A stretch of DNA of 64,000 nt, taken from positions 2,232,001-2,296,000 of the forward strand of contig NZ_CP081848.1 in assembly GCF_018982885.2 (NCBI RefSeq), given 5' to 3'. The position numbers were made by a program, and so were the translations under genes. Origin of the DNA: Polymorphobacter megasporae. Lineage in GTDB: Bacteria; Pseudomonadota; Alphaproteobacteria; Sphingomonadales; Sphingomonadaceae. Shown here piece after piece: positions 8,627 to 17,451 of the stretch; positions within the stretch are counted from its first letter, which is position 1, and each line of letters begins with the position of its first letter. The notes under the pieces are model-generated. The model ran no database searches. It was not told the origin of the DNA and was given only the letters and a program-made list of their open reading frames with translations.

Positions 8627-9303
8627 CTCATCTCCCAGATCAGCACGACGATAACGATCAGGATCAGGACGGTTCCCCAAACGAGCGGGGTCAAGCCGGT
8701 GCGCGCGCGCGTGCCATGCAAACTCTGCACCTCGCTGCTCGGGGTCGTTGCAGTCGCTTCTATCTGCGGAGATGTCACCGGCATTTCGACCGCCGGGGCG
8801 TCGCCGGCAGAAGCATCGCCAACCGGGGTGTTCGCGTCCGGCGTCTCGACCTCGGCCTTGAAGCGCGTGAAGAAGGTCTCGGCATAGCCGCGCGCGGTTC
8901 CCTCGATCAGCCGAGCCCCGAGCTGGGCGAGCTTGCCGCCGACGCTCGACGTGACGGCATAATCGAGACGTGTACCGGTGACACCGGCGACATCGGCGTC
9001 ACTCAATCTGACCTCAGCCGACCCTTTGGCGAATCCGGCGACCCCGCCTTTGCCCTCGCCGACAAGGACGTAACGGTTCGGTGCGTCGACCTCGGTCAGG
9101 GTAACGCCACCTGCGAAAGTCGCACGGACGGGTCCAACCCGCGCATTCATCTTGCCATCGAGACGAGTCGCGCCGTCGTCTCCAGTTGATTCTACAAGCG
9201 ATTCGACCCCTTCAATGCATCGCGCAAGGATCACTGGATTGTTGAGCGCGGTCCATACCCGCTCGCGAGAGGCGGCAATCAAGCTCTCGCCCTTTAATTC
9301 CAT
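8623..9303 (-). CDS. coxG: CoxG family SRPBCC protein (CO dehydrogenase subunit G-like)
   Basis: A 226-aa protein opening MELKGESLIAASRERVWTAL, the standard start of CoxG proteins (SRPBCC/START-like lipid-binding fold). A Pro/Ala/Glu-rich linker leads to a single C-terminal membrane segment (VWGTVLILIVIVVLIW) and a two-residue basic tail. CoxG recruits CO dehydrogenase-type molybdenum hydroxylases to the membrane. I choose ATG 9303 because it matches the family start and has AGAGGGA about 12 nt upstream; another ATG 45 bases further out adds only an atypical basic peptide. First gene of the coxG-xdhC-mobA-like operon, divergent from the cold-shock gene. Confidence 0.88.
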   Translation of the reverse strand: MELKGESLIAASRERVWTALNNPVILARCIEGVESLVESTGDDGATRLDGKMNARVGPVRATFAGGVTLTEVDAPNRYVLVGEGKGGVAGFAKGSAEVRLSDADVAGVTGTRLDYAVTSSVGGKLAQLGARLIEGTARGYAETFFTRFKAEVETPDANTPVGDASAGDAPAVEMPVTSPQIEATATTPSSEVQSLHGTRARTGLTPLVWGTVLILIVIVVLIWEMR

Positions 9304-9464
9304 GAACTTTCGATCCCTCTGAGCCGCGCGGAAACTGCGGGATAGCATCGCACCGCTGACTGCGACATTCTAATCGTCTTAACCAAACTGCGAACAAGTC
9401 ATTTCACATCTGGCCCGGTCATGTTACAGGACGATTTGATTGAGACTTTGCGTGGGGGTACCGC

Positions 9465-10073
9465 ATGCTCGAGCCTGCGGTCTCGCTGGACTCGAAGAGC
9501 GTCGGATTGGGCGATCATATGGTCGAGGCGGGAGTCCGCGTCGGTGGTGCGGTCAAATGGTTCGACGTCGTTCGTGGCTATGGCTTCATCGTTCCCGACG
9601 ATGGGGGCAGCGATATACTGATTCATTTCTCGGTTCTGCGCGACGTCGCCCGGCGGACGCTGCCAGAAGGTGCGCGGCTGGTCTGCGATACGGTTAGCCG
9701 TCAGCGCGGGCGGCAAGTCCGGGCGATCCTCGAACTCGATCTGACAACCGCGACAGGCCCCGATCCGGAGACAGCGGTTTTGCGCGCGTCGGCGCGACCC
9801 GATCACGAGCGGCTCGTTGAAAACGCGGGTCCGTTCGAGCGTGTCGCAGTCAAGTGGTTCAATCGCCTGAAGGGCTATGGCTTCGTCGTTCGCCCCGATA
9901 GCGAGCAGGATATCTTCGTGCATATGGAGACGGTACGTCGCGCCGGTCTAACCGAGCTCGAACCCGGACAGCCGCTTCGCGCGCGGATTGCCGAAGGCCA
10001 GAAGGGACCACTTGCCGTCGTACTCGAAGGTGATACGAATACCGCCGAATTGGCGGAGACGCCCGGCTCGTAG
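9465..10073 (+). CDS. Double cold-shock domain protein
   Basis: A 202-aa protein with two cold-shock domains. The first has [21 protein letters not shown] followed by DILIHFSVL; the second has [20 protein letters not shown] followed by DIFVHMETV. The RNP1 (KGYGF/RGYGF) and RNP2 (IFVH/ILIH) aromatic residues that bind single-stranded nucleic acid are kept in both, though domain 1 has Ile-His in RNP2. An acidic linker of about 40 residues separates them. It probably acts as an RNA chaperone. An ATG at 9519 is an alternative start. The DUF192 gene follows after 11 bp, a pairing common in alphaproteobacteria. Confidence 0.9.
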   Translation: MLEPAVSLDSKSVGLGDHMVEAGVRVGGAVKWFDVVRGYGFIVPDDGGSDILIHFSVLRDVARRTLPEGARLVCDTVSRQRGRQVRAILELDLTTATGPDPETAVLRASARPDHERLVENAGPFERVAVKWFNRLKGYGFVVRPDSEQDIFVHMETVRRAGLTELEPGQPLRARIAEGQKGPLAVVLEGDTNTAELAETPGS

Positions 10074-10084
10074 AGGTTTGTTTG

Positions 10085-10564
10085 ATGTTGCGACTGTCGT
10101 GCGCTGCAGCGCTTTCGCTGCTTTGTCTGGTTCCAGCCTTTTCGGCCCCTGCGTTTGCGCAAGAAGCGCCTCTCGTCGCCAACCCGACGTTGGCGACGAT
10201 TCCACTGACGCTCGTCGCGGGTGGTGAAAACCATAAATACACCGTCGAGGTTGCACGTACGACGACCGAGCAGGCCCGCGGCTTGATGCTCCGCAAGACG
10301 ATGGCCCGCGACCACGGCATGATCTTCCCGCTCGCCGTCGCGCGCGAGGCCGACTTCTGGATGGAGGGCACGTATCTGCCGCTCGATATCGTGTTCATCG
10401 CGCCCGACCGGACGGTTCGGCGGATTGCGGCAAACGCAGTTCCGTTCAGTCGCGCCGAGATTACTTCAGGCGGGCCGGTGTCCGCCGTTCTCGAATTGAA
10501 CGCCGGAGAGGCTGCGCGGATCGGGCTGAGACCCGGCGACAAGGTCAGCTACACCCTTAATTGA
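10085..10564 (+). CDS. Exported DUF192 family protein
   Basis: A 159-aa protein with a signal peptide (MLRLSCAAALSLLCLVPAFS, cleavage probably after AFA) and a DUF192 domain marked by EQARGLMLRKTMARDHGMIF, DFWMEGTYLPLDIVFI and a final ELNAGEAARIGLRPGD. The family is widespread and has no firm biochemical role. The start is ATG 10085, directly after an in-frame TTG. It follows the cold-shock gene by 11 bp and probably shares its transcript. Confidence 0.85.
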   Translation: MLRLSCAAALSLLCLVPAFSAPAFAQEAPLVANPTLATIPLTLVAGGENHKYTVEVARTTTEQARGLMLRKTMARDHGMIFPLAVAREADFWMEGTYLPLDIVFIAPDRTVRRIAANAVPFSRAEITSGGPVSAVLELNAGEAARIGLRPGDKVSYTLN

Positions 10565-10635
10565 CGCCGAATTGACGCGGCGTCCGACGGTGCGTACACC
10601 GCGCCGTCAAGCGATTTCCGCGGGTAGGGACAAAC

Positions 10636-13512
10636 ATGGTGATGCGCCGTTGGCGAGCCGTAACGGCGCTTTTCGCCACGATCGTCGGCACGTCCGCTTC
10701 CGCCCAGAGTGTCGATCCGCGGGTTTTGCAGCAGCTCCAGGGGCAGCTTGGAGCGTCGTCTTCAGGGTCATTGAGCACGTCTTCGGTCAGTCCGCTCGAC
10801 CGCGCGCGTGCCGACAATAATAGCACCGTCGATCAGCAGCCGGCGACCGGACGCCTCGACACGATCGAGGAGCAGGAGCTTCGCCGCCAGCAATCGCGTG
10901 CGCAGCTTGACCGGCTGTACACGCCGTCGCCGATCGAGCGCGAGTTTCGCAGCCGGCTGGCGGATCCGACACTGCGCCAGTTCGGCTATGACCTGTTCCA
11001 GTCGGACGCGCGCACCAGTCCGGGCGCCCTGACCGGCTCGGTCAGCGATTCCTATGTCGTTGGGATTGGTGACGAACTCGTCGTCCAGTTTCAGGGCGCG
11101 ACCAACGAAAGCCGGACAGTGCGGGTCGATCGCGAAGGGCGGCTGGTCGTCGGCGCGCTTGCTCCGATCCCGGCTGCCGGGCGCACAATCGGGTCGGTCC
11201 GGCGCGATATTGCCGCCCAGACCAAGCGTACACTGCTGGGTACCGAGGTGTATGTCTCGCTTGGCTCGGTCCACGCGATCACTGTTTTCGTTGGCGGCGA
11301 GGTCGACCGGCCCGGCCAGTTCAATCTCACATCACTCTCCGACGTCGGCAGCGCGCTCGCGCTCGCCGGCGGCATCCGACGGTCGGGATCGCTCCGCAAT
11401 GTCCGTATCGTCCGCGCGGGCGGCGCCATCTCGGTCGATCTTTACGGGCTGCTTGGCATCGGCACGCCGCCCGCGACCCGTCTGCAGGACGGCGACCGGA
11501 TCATCGTACCTGTCATTGGCGACACCGTCGCGGTTGCTGGCGCGGTCGCGCGCCCTGGCATCTATGAAGTTCGGCGCGGGACGAGCGTCGGCGCGGTGCT
11601 CGACTATGCGGGCGGCGCCCTTCGGCCACGCGGCAACACGATCGCCATCAGCCGCATCGATGCGGGCGGCGCCGAAGTCTTCGTCAAGGCGGCAAGCCTC
11701 GCGAGCAACATCCAGCCCGGCGACGCGATCCAGCTTGTCGGCGGCAGCGCTGGCGGCGCGACCGGACGCGTCGTCCTGCGTGGCTATGTACAAAATCCCG
11801 GGCCGCGCCCGCTGGTCGCTGTGCCGACGGTGCGCGACCTCGTCGGCGATGTCGCCGACCTTCGCTTCGACACGTATCTGCCGATGGCGGTCCTGATCCG
11901 GCGTGACCCGATTACCGCTTCGCGCGAGTTTCAACCGGTCAACCTGATCGACGCGTTGCGATCGCGGCCTCCGGTGGCGCTGCGCAGCGATGATCGCTTA
12001 TATGTCTTTAGCCGGACCGACATTGCTTTCCTCAACCAGACCCCGGTCCGCCGCGTCGTTTTGGGGCAGGCGAACCCGTATCCGGAGTGCCGGTCGCTTG
12101 CGCGGCTCGAGGCGCTGGTCGGCGATACCAAGTCGCCGCGCTTCGATGTCGTGACGCGCGGCGCGCTGATCGTCGAGCGCAACGGCCAGAGCGACGTCGC
12201 GGTCGGTGGCAACCTCCAGAGCAGCCGCCGCGGCGACGAATCGTTCCGCACCGGCGGCGACGCCCTCGCGGCACAGGCGGTTGCCGGCCAGCAGGCGGGC
12301 CAGGCTCAGGCTGGCCAGGTTCAGGCAGGTCAGTTCCAGTCGAACCAGTCGCAGTATGGCCAAGACAACCAGCAACCGATCGCAATGGCGAGCAATCGTG
12401 CGTCGAGTGATCGCGCGTTGCCGACCGACTTCTCCGACGATGGCTCCATTGCGGCGAACGACCGTCGCCCCGCTTCGCGCTGCCCAGCGGTGTTCGAGGA
12501 GGAGCCCGATCTTTTGCCGGTGCTGATCGAGAACGCGATCGGTGTCGGAGGTGCTGTCCGCAGTCCCGGCGCATATCCGGTTGCGGGCTCGATCAGCGCG
12601 CGCGACGTCGCCGCGATCGCACAAGGCCTGATCCCGAATGTCGATGCGTTGACGCTCGACCTGACCACCGCGCGTGGCGAGCAGCGTATTCCTGTGGTCG
12701 ACACCATCGCGCTGACGGGCGTGACGATCCGGTCGGGCGACGACTTGCGGTTCAATGGTGCACAGCCCCAGTTCGAGTCGGGCGGCGTACTCTTGACCGG
12801 CGAATTCGCGCGTCCCGGCCTTTACACGATCCGCAAGGGTGAGAAGCTGTCGGAACTAATTGCGCGGGCTGGCGGGATGAGCACGCTGGCGTATCCGTAC
12901 GGCACGATCTTCACCCGGCGTAGTGTCAAGGAGGCCCAGCAGGAGGGCATCCGCCGGACCGGGCGCGAACTGACCAATGCGTTGCTGGCGGTATCAGCGC
13001 GCAAAACGGGTAGCGGCGCCACCGATTCGACGGCATCGGCAGCGCGGCTGATCGAGCAGCTCTCGTCGGTCGAGGCACCCGGCCGCGTCGTGATCGAGGC
13101 GGATCCGCGGGCCCTGGCGCTGCGTCCGGATCTCGATACCGTGCTTGAATCGGGCGATACAATCTATGTGCCGAAGCGACCGAACTTTGTCCTCGCGCTC
13201 GGCGACGTCAGCAATCCTGGTGCTCTCCAGTTCGTCGCGGGCAAGTCCGCGCGTGAATATCTGGGCGAGACCGGTGGAACGGCAAAGACCGCCGACAAGC
13301 GCCGGATATTCCTCGTCCTGCCGAACGGTACCGCCCAGCCGCTGCGCAATGTCACCAAGCGTGCTGAAAACATCATCGTGCCGCCGGGGAGCACGATCAT
13401 TGTGCCGAAGGACATCGACCCGCTCTTCACGCTCGATATCGTCCGCGACGTCTCGGGTATTCTCGGCACCCTGATCACGTCGGTTGCGACGATCGCTCTG
13501 CTGGCGAGGTAG
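10636..13512 (+). CDS. Polysaccharide export protein with repeated SLBB domains (Wza-like)
   Basis: A 958-aa protein. A signal peptide (ALFATIVGTSASAQS) leads to a Poly_export domain starting near residue 130 (SYVVGIGDELVVQFQG), then several SLBB beta-grasp repeats recognisable by VFVGGEVDRPGQF, VAVAGAVARPGIYEV, VVLRGYVQNPGPRPL, VLLTGEFARPGLYTI and LALGDVSNPGAL. A Gln/Ala/Gly-rich linker lies near residues 545-580. The C-terminus ends in a hydrophobic segment (ILGTLITSVATIALLAR). Wza-type proteins form outer-membrane channels for capsule or exopolysaccharide; those are usually under 400 aa, so this is a long SLBB-rich form. A WecA-like transferase gene starts 5 bp downstream. Confidence 0.85.
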   Translation: MVMRRWRAVTALFATIVGTSASAQSVDPRVLQQLQGQLGASSSGSLSTSSVSPLDRARADNNSTVDQQPATGRLDTIEEQELRRQQSRAQLDRLYTPSPIEREFRSRLADPTLRQFGYDLFQSDARTSPGALTGSVSDSYVVGIGDELVVQFQGATNESRTVRVDREGRLVVGALAPIPAAGRTIGSVRRDIAAQTKRTLLGTEVYVSLGSVHAITVFVGGEVDRPGQFNLTSLSDVGSALALAGGIRRSGSLRNVRIVRAGGAISVDLYGLLGIGTPPATRLQDGDRIIVPVIGDTVAVAGAVARPGIYEVRRGTSVGAVLDYAGGALRPRGNTIAISRIDAGGAEVFVKAASLASNIQPGDAIQLVGGSAGGATGRVVLRGYVQNPGPRPLVAVPTVRDLVGDVADLRFDTYLPMAVLIRRDPITASREFQPVNLIDALRSRPPVALRSDDRLYVFSRTDIAFLNQTPVRRVVLGQANPYPECRSLARLEALVGDTKSPRFDVVTRGALIVERNGQSDVAVGGNLQSSRRGDESFRTGGDALAAQAVAGQQAGQAQAGQVQAGQFQSNQSQYGQDNQQPIAMASNRASSDRALPTDFSDDGSIAANDRRPASRCPAVFEEEPDLLPVLIENAIGVGGAVRSPGAYPVAGSISARDVAAIAQGLIPNVDALTLDLTTARGEQRIPVVDTIALTGVTIRSGDDLRFNGAQPQFESGGVLLTGEFARPGLYTIRKGEKLSELIARAGGMSTLAYPYGTIFTRRSVKEAQQEGIRRTGRELTNALLAVSARKTGSGATDSTASAARLIEQLSSVEAPGRVVIEADPRALALRPDLDTVLESGDTIYVPKRPNFVLALGDVSNPGALQFVAGKSAREYLGETGGTAKTADKRRIFLVLPNGTAQPLRNVTKRAENIIVPPGSTIIVPKDIDPLFTLDIVRDVSGILGTLITSVATIALLAR

Positions 13513-13517
13513 CGGGA

Positions 13518-14546
13518 GTGCTGGCCGAGCTGATCAGCGCGCTGCTTGCTGCGCTTGCGACGTTTGTCGCTTGCTCCTTTGCGCTGCCACTCGGGACGTC
13601 ACTGGGGTTGCTCGACTTTCCCGACGATGCCGGCGGCCGCAAGCAGCATGCGCGGGTCACGCCGCTTGTCGGCGGGCTGGTGATAGCTGGGATCAGTCTC
13701 GGCGCGATCATCGCGATTTTGACGTTGCCAGCCGACTTGGGGCCGACGGTCGAGCGTCATGTCGCGTGGCTCGGTATCGCGGTCGCGGCAATGTTCGTGA
13801 TCGGAGTTGCCGACGACCGTTTCGAACTCAGCGTCCGCTCGCGGCTCGGGGTCGGGGCGATGGTACTTCTGTTGGTGATCGTCACTGCCCCGGATTTTGC
13901 AATCTCGTTCGTCCGATTTTCTCTCCAGCCGGCGGTACGCATCCTCGGGCTAACGTCGATCCCGTTCACCCTGCTGTGTCTTGTTGGCTTGCTCAATGCG
14001 GTCAACATGGCCGACGGCAAAAACGGCATTGTGATTAGTCTCGGGCTTGTCTGGTCGGCGATGCTGTTGCGATGGTTGCCCCCGGTGATGGCGCCGGTTA
14101 TGGCCGCGACCGCCGGTGCGCTGGCGATCCTGTTGTGGTTCAACATGCGCAACCGTTTGTTTCTTGGCGACGGTGGCAGCTATGCGTTGTCGGCACTGTT
14201 CGGCCTGCTGGCGATCTATGCGTACAACCATCACTTCAACGACATCGGTGCTGACGATATCATTCTGCTGTTTGCGGTGCCGGTGCTCGACACTGTCCGT
14301 CTGCTGATCTTTCGGGTATGGCAGCGACGGTCACCCTTTCACGGCGGCCGCGATCACCTGCACCATTACCTCTATGCGCGGGTGGGCTGGCCGTACGGGC
14401 TCGGAGTCTACATCACGCTGGTTATCGTCCCAAATGCAGCGGCAACGCTGTTCCCGGGGACCGCAGGCCTTTGGCTTGGCGTGACATCAATCGCGTACGC
14501 CGTCATTCTCGGCCTCGCGCATCGTCAATCTCCAAGGCTCGCGTGA
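13518..14546 (+). CDS. WecA/MraY-like undecaprenyl-phosphate sugar-1-phosphate transferase
   Basis: A 342-aa polytopic membrane protein with about ten hydrophobic segments. Family motifs are present: GVADDRFELS (DD of the Mg site), NAVNMADGKNGI (NxxNxxDGxxG), RLFLGDGGSY, and HHYLYARVG near the cytoplasmic loop. It should transfer a sugar-1-phosphate from a UDP-sugar to undecaprenyl phosphate, starting an exopolysaccharide or O-antigen unit; the sugar cannot be told from sequence. The start is GTG 13518 preceded by GGGAG-like purines. Five bases after the SLBB export gene, so almost certainly one transcript. Confidence 0.88.
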   Translation: MLAELISALLAALATFVACSFALPLGTSLGLLDFPDDAGGRKQHARVTPLVGGLVIAGISLGAIIAILTLPADLGPTVERHVAWLGIAVAAMFVIGVADDRFELSVRSRLGVGAMVLLLVIVTAPDFAISFVRFSLQPAVRILGLTSIPFTLLCLVGLLNAVNMADGKNGIVISLGLVWSAMLLRWLPPVMAPVMAATAGALAILLWFNMRNRLFLGDGGSYALSALFGLLAIYAYNHHFNDIGADDIILLFAVPVLDTVRLLIFRVWQRRSPFHGGRDHLHHYLYARVGWPYGLGVYITLVIVPNAAATLFPGTAGLWLGVTSIAYAVILGLAHRQSPRLA

Positions 14547-14600
14547 TCCGCACAGCTTGCCATCGCGAGGCGACAGCGTAGAAGCGGCGCGCACGCATGT

Positions 14601-14675
14601 TGGGGCGTCGCCAAGTGGTAAGGCACCGGTTTTTGGTACCGGCATCCGCAGGTTCGAATCCTGCCGCCCCAGCCA
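14601..14675 (+). tRNA. tRNA-Gln (anticodon UUG)
   Basis: The cloverleaf can be drawn by eye: acceptor TGGGGCG pairs with CGCCCCA, the anticodon stem CCGGT/ACCGG encloses loop TTTTGGT with TTG at 14633-14635, and the T arm is GCAGG-TTCGAAT-CCTGC. Discriminator G and an encoded CCA end the gene at 14675. An integrase-derived pseudogene starts about 100 bp downstream, so this tRNA is the likely attachment target of a lost element. Confidence 0.97.
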
Positions 14676-15125
14676 AGCCTCCGTCTCGATGGACTGAAAG
14701 ACGCAAAATCAATGGCTTGGCAGCTAAAGAGCCTAGCTGGCCGGCGGTGTAACAGGTCGCTGGAACAACTGCCTATGGTGGCGCTGATGTCTGCCGTCCA
14801 AAATGTCTTCCGTCGTGGCGCCGCCTACTGGTGGCGGCGAACCGTCAAGTGTGCGAACGGCGAAAGCCGTCCTACTACCGTGTGCATGAGCCTCGGCACG
14901 AGCGATCTTACGGTCGCTCGTCGCCGTGGTTCGGCAATGACCACACGAAGCGAGGAGTCGAGGATGAACCTTTTTGACTTGGTTTTGTAAAATATGATCT
15001 AATAAGAGCAGACGGTCGTGCTGCTGTTTTTTCTGAACTGGTCGCCGAGCGAACAGGCACAAATAAAGGGGATGTCTTTTATCGGATCTGGTGGATGTAC
15101 ATCAGGATACATCTGACCGGTCTTA

Positions 15126-16057
15126 GAGCCTGAACGAAAAGTAGTTGAGCGATACCAGTAGGTTGTGATTCACCGTCGTTGTCGAGACGATAGGAGAAGA
15201 ACTTGCCTTGGACTGATACCGCTCGCCGTCAGCATATGCGCAAGGGGGGGCGCTATCCAAGCGATTTACGGGATGCGGAATGGGCGTTGATCGAGCCGCT
15301 GTTTCCGGCAGCCCGCAGCGGCGGGCGTCGTCGCACGACCTGCCTTCGGGCGGTGATGGATGCGATCATGTATATTGCGTCGAGCGGTTGCGCCTGGCGG
15401 ATGCTGCCCAAATGCTTTCCGGCGACGTCGACAGTGCGCGGCTATTTCTACAGCTGGCGGGATAGTGGGCTGCTGACGACAATCAACCACTTGCTGGTAA
15501 TGGCAGCACGCGAACAGGCCGGCCGCGAGGCCTCACCCAGTGCTGGCGTTATCGACAGCCAATCGGTCAAAACAACGGAAAGCGGCGGAATTTGCGGCTA
15601 TGACGCCGGCAAGAAGGTGAAGGGCCGCAAACGCCATATCATCACCGATACCTGCGGCTTTCTGGTGTTTATCCTGGTCCATGCCGCCGACATTCAGGAC
15701 CGCGACGGCGCTGTCGATGTCCTCAAAGCCATCCGTTTCCGTTTCCCGTTCCTGCGCCATGTGTTTGCCGATGGTGGCTATGCCGGTGACAAACTCAAGG
15801 CCGCGCTTGAAGGCCATGGCAGCTGGACCCTCGAAATCATCAAGCGCTCCGATACCGCCAAGGGCTTTGTGCTTTTGCCCCGCCGTTGGGTTGTCGAGCG
15901 GACCTTCGCGTGGCTGGGCCGCTGCCGACGTCTCGCCAAAGACTGGGAGCGATCCATCGAAAGCGCCACGGCATGGGCAACCATCGCCAGCATCCGAATG
16001 CTCACACGCAGAATCGCAAGGCTCTCAACTCATTGATGTACTTTTGAATCGGGCTCT
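15126..16057 (+). mobile_element. IS5-family insertion sequence (IS1031-like), TTA target duplication
   Basis: The element is 932 bp. Its left end GAGCCTGAACGAAAAGT (15126-15142) is an imperfect inverted match to its right end ACTTTTGAATCGGGCTC (16041-16057), 13 of 17 positions. TTA flanks both sides (15123-15125 and 16058-16060), the TNA duplication expected for the IS1031 group. It carries one transposase gene and appears intact. It interrupts the integrase pseudogene. Confidence 0.88.
15203..16036 (+). CDS. IS5-family DDE transposase
   Basis: A 277-aa transposase in a single frame, complete for this group. The catalytic residues are visible: first Asp in VIDSQSVKTTESGG, second Asp in HAADIQDRDG and Glu in RRWVVERTFAWLGRCRRLAK with the usual Y/R-W-V-V-E-R-x-F spacing. 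The start is TTG 15203 with AGGAGAAG just upstream. The gene occupies almost the whole element between its terminal repeats, with no programmed frameshift. Confidence 0.92.
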   Translation: MPWTDTARRQHMRKGGRYPSDLRDAEWALIEPLFPAARSGGRRRTTCLRAVMDAIMYIASSGCAWRMLPKCFPATSTVRGYFYSWRDSGLLTTINHLLVMAAREQAGREASPSAGVIDSQSVKTTESGGICGYDAGKKVKGRKRHIITDTCGFLVFILVHAADIQDRDGAVDVLKAIRFRFPFLRHVFADGGYAGDKLKAALEGHGSWTLEIIKRSDTAKGFVLLPRRWVVERTFAWLGRCRRLAKDWERSIESATAWATIASIRMLTRRIARLSTH

Positions 16058-16514
16058 TAAACGGGGTCAAGCGCTTCACGCTGCCCGGCATTCGTTCGAT
16101 ACCAAGCTGAAGGAAGCCGAAGTCTTTCCGGAACATCGTGAAGACGCACTGGTCACGCCGGCAGCCATGGAGAAGGGCGGCGTTATTCCCAAAGCCGCGC
16201 GGCTAGCGAAGCTCAAAGAACTGGTCGATATGATACCACTTGTGACTTCGCATTTGGCACCTTGTGCCGTTATTCGGCTGCTGCCTGTTGATCAGCGTAG
16301 GTCACGGCCCGCGCGCGCTAAGCCAGTTTAAGTAGCAGTGGGGAATTCCGCATGCCTACCTTGTGTGCGACTCTGCGCGCGCTGGCCTAACCTGGGCATG
16401 TAATCGGAAGAAGCTGCTTGCGGCCATGAGCGAGGCCGAGCTCGAGCGCCGAGTCAAAGCGGTGTCGAGCTACTCGATCGGGGTCGGAGAGTCGCAGGAC
16501 AATTTGCGGCAGGG

Positions 16515-16709
16515 GAGGGGCTGCCGGCAATCATGCATGCGTACCGCTGGCGCGATGCCAAAACGGTGATGCGCTACGAGGCGAAGCTCGCGACGAAAGC
16601 GGTGCGAGCGCGCGACTGGCGAAGCGATTTGCGGCCGACTAAGCAGCGCCATCGCGCGACACAGTCCTCCTGTGACATCGCCCAGCACTTTTATATATGG
16701 CCTATATAG
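16515..16709 (+). pseudogene. Second tyrosine-recombinase C-terminal remnant
   Basis: A 64-codon open stretch with no good start reads GLPAIMHAYRWRDAKTVMRY and then EAKLATKAVRARDW. This resembles the end of tyrosine recombinases, where IMxxxRWxDxxTVxRY holds the catalytic His/Trp position and the nucleophilic Tyr. Everything upstream that would form the catalytic domain is missing or out of frame. It could be the displaced tail of the same integrase or of a second one; the identification is by motif only. Confidence 0.45.
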
Positions 16710-16726
16710 ATATCAAAGAGGCAGGC

Positions 16727-17101
16727 ATGGCATCTTCGGCAGCAACGACGAGCCCGACGCGGACGTCGGGTTTCCTGAACAACGTCGATCGCGACGAAAA
16801 AAGCCGGTGGAAGCAAGCTGCCGATGCGGCCGGTCTCACCATGGCGGAGTATGTCCGCCGCGCCGTGCGTCAGGCCGACGAGGCGCCAACCGCCGATGAG
16901 ATTGCAGCGGTCCGCCAGTTGGTGGTCCAGGTGAACGCCGCGGCCGACCGCATCGGAGCAAGGCTCGACCGAACGATCGCTCGAGTCGACGATCTTCTCG
17001 ATCCCGCGCGCGAACAGGCCCGCCGCGACGAGATCACGGCTCGTCTCGAGGCAGCTGGCACCTACCTCGATCTCGATGCGCTCGCAGATACGGTTCTATG
17101 A
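16727..17101 (+). CDS. MobC-like plasmid mobilisation accessory protein
   Basis: A 124-aa protein with VDRDEKSRWKQAADAAGLTM and AEYVRRAVRQAD near the N-terminus, a ribbon-helix-helix/MobC-like DNA-binding start, followed by a long amphipathic helix (VNAAADRIGARLDRTIARVD) and an acidic C-terminus. MobC-type proteins assist a relaxase at oriT, but no relaxase is visible here, so this is probably the leftover of a mobilisable element. The start at ATG 16727 is favoured by AAAGAGG 5 nt upstream. Its stop overlaps the next gene (ATGA). Confidence 0.6.
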   Translation: MASSAATTSPTRTSGFLNNVDRDEKSRWKQAADAAGLTMAEYVRRAVRQADEAPTADEIAAVRQLVVQVNAAADRIGARLDRTIARVDDLLDPAREQARRDEITARLEAAGTYLDLDALADTVL

Positions 17102-17310
17102 CCTGGATGGGTGATCTCCTCGACGCGGTCGGCAAGGTGATCAAGCTCGACGATCGCGTCACCCGGCTCGACGCGTCGGTCAAGAGTTTGACCGGTAAGG
17201 TATCGGACACACGCGATCGGGTGATCCGGCTCGAAGGTTTGATCGAAGGCGCATTGCGCACCCGGACGACCTCTGCGGAGCGGCAACGACTGCCCAAACC
17301 TGGCCGCTGA
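17098..17310 (+). CDS. Small coiled-coil protein coupled to the MobC-like gene
   Basis: A 70-aa hydrophilic protein with heptad-like spacing (VIKLDDRVTRLDASVKSLTG, then VSDTRDRVIRLEGLIEG), probably a short coiled coil. It starts at ATG 17098 overlapping the MobC-like stop by four bases, so the two are translationally coupled. I do not recognise a family; a relaxosome accessory or element-maintenance role is a guess from position. Confidence 0.5.
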   Translation: MTWMGDLLDAVGKVIKLDDRVTRLDASVKSLTGKVSDTRDRVIRLEGLIEGALRTRTTSAERQRLPKPGR

Positions 17311-17451
17311 TCGATCATTGCCTCCTTCCAGTCAGCGAACTGTCCAAGCGCGCGGCAGTGTCGTTCGTTCAGTTGACGGTACGGTCTTGTGAAGTCTAGC
17401 AATGTTCGGAACACACGCCTGCAAGCCGTAGACTGATTGATGGAGATGAGC

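Larger units (their letters stand above)
14775..16331 (+). pseudogene. Decayed tyrosine integrase next to tRNA-Gln, split by an IS5-family element
   Basis: Three pieces of one integrase can be read. The N-terminal piece (14775-14990) has VFRRGAAYWWRR and SLGTSDLTVARRRG, as in DUF6538-type integrases, and ends in TAA. A second piece in another frame before the insertion has ERTGTNKGDVFYRIWWMY. After the IS, the frame gives KRGQALHAARHSFDTKLKEA, with the R-H-S of the recombinase active site. Removing the IS and one TTA copy joins HLTGL to KRGQAL in frame, so the IS landed inside the integrase. The central part between pieces one and two is deleted or scrambled, and no clear catalytic tyrosine follows, so the gene is dead. 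Confidence 0.75.
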
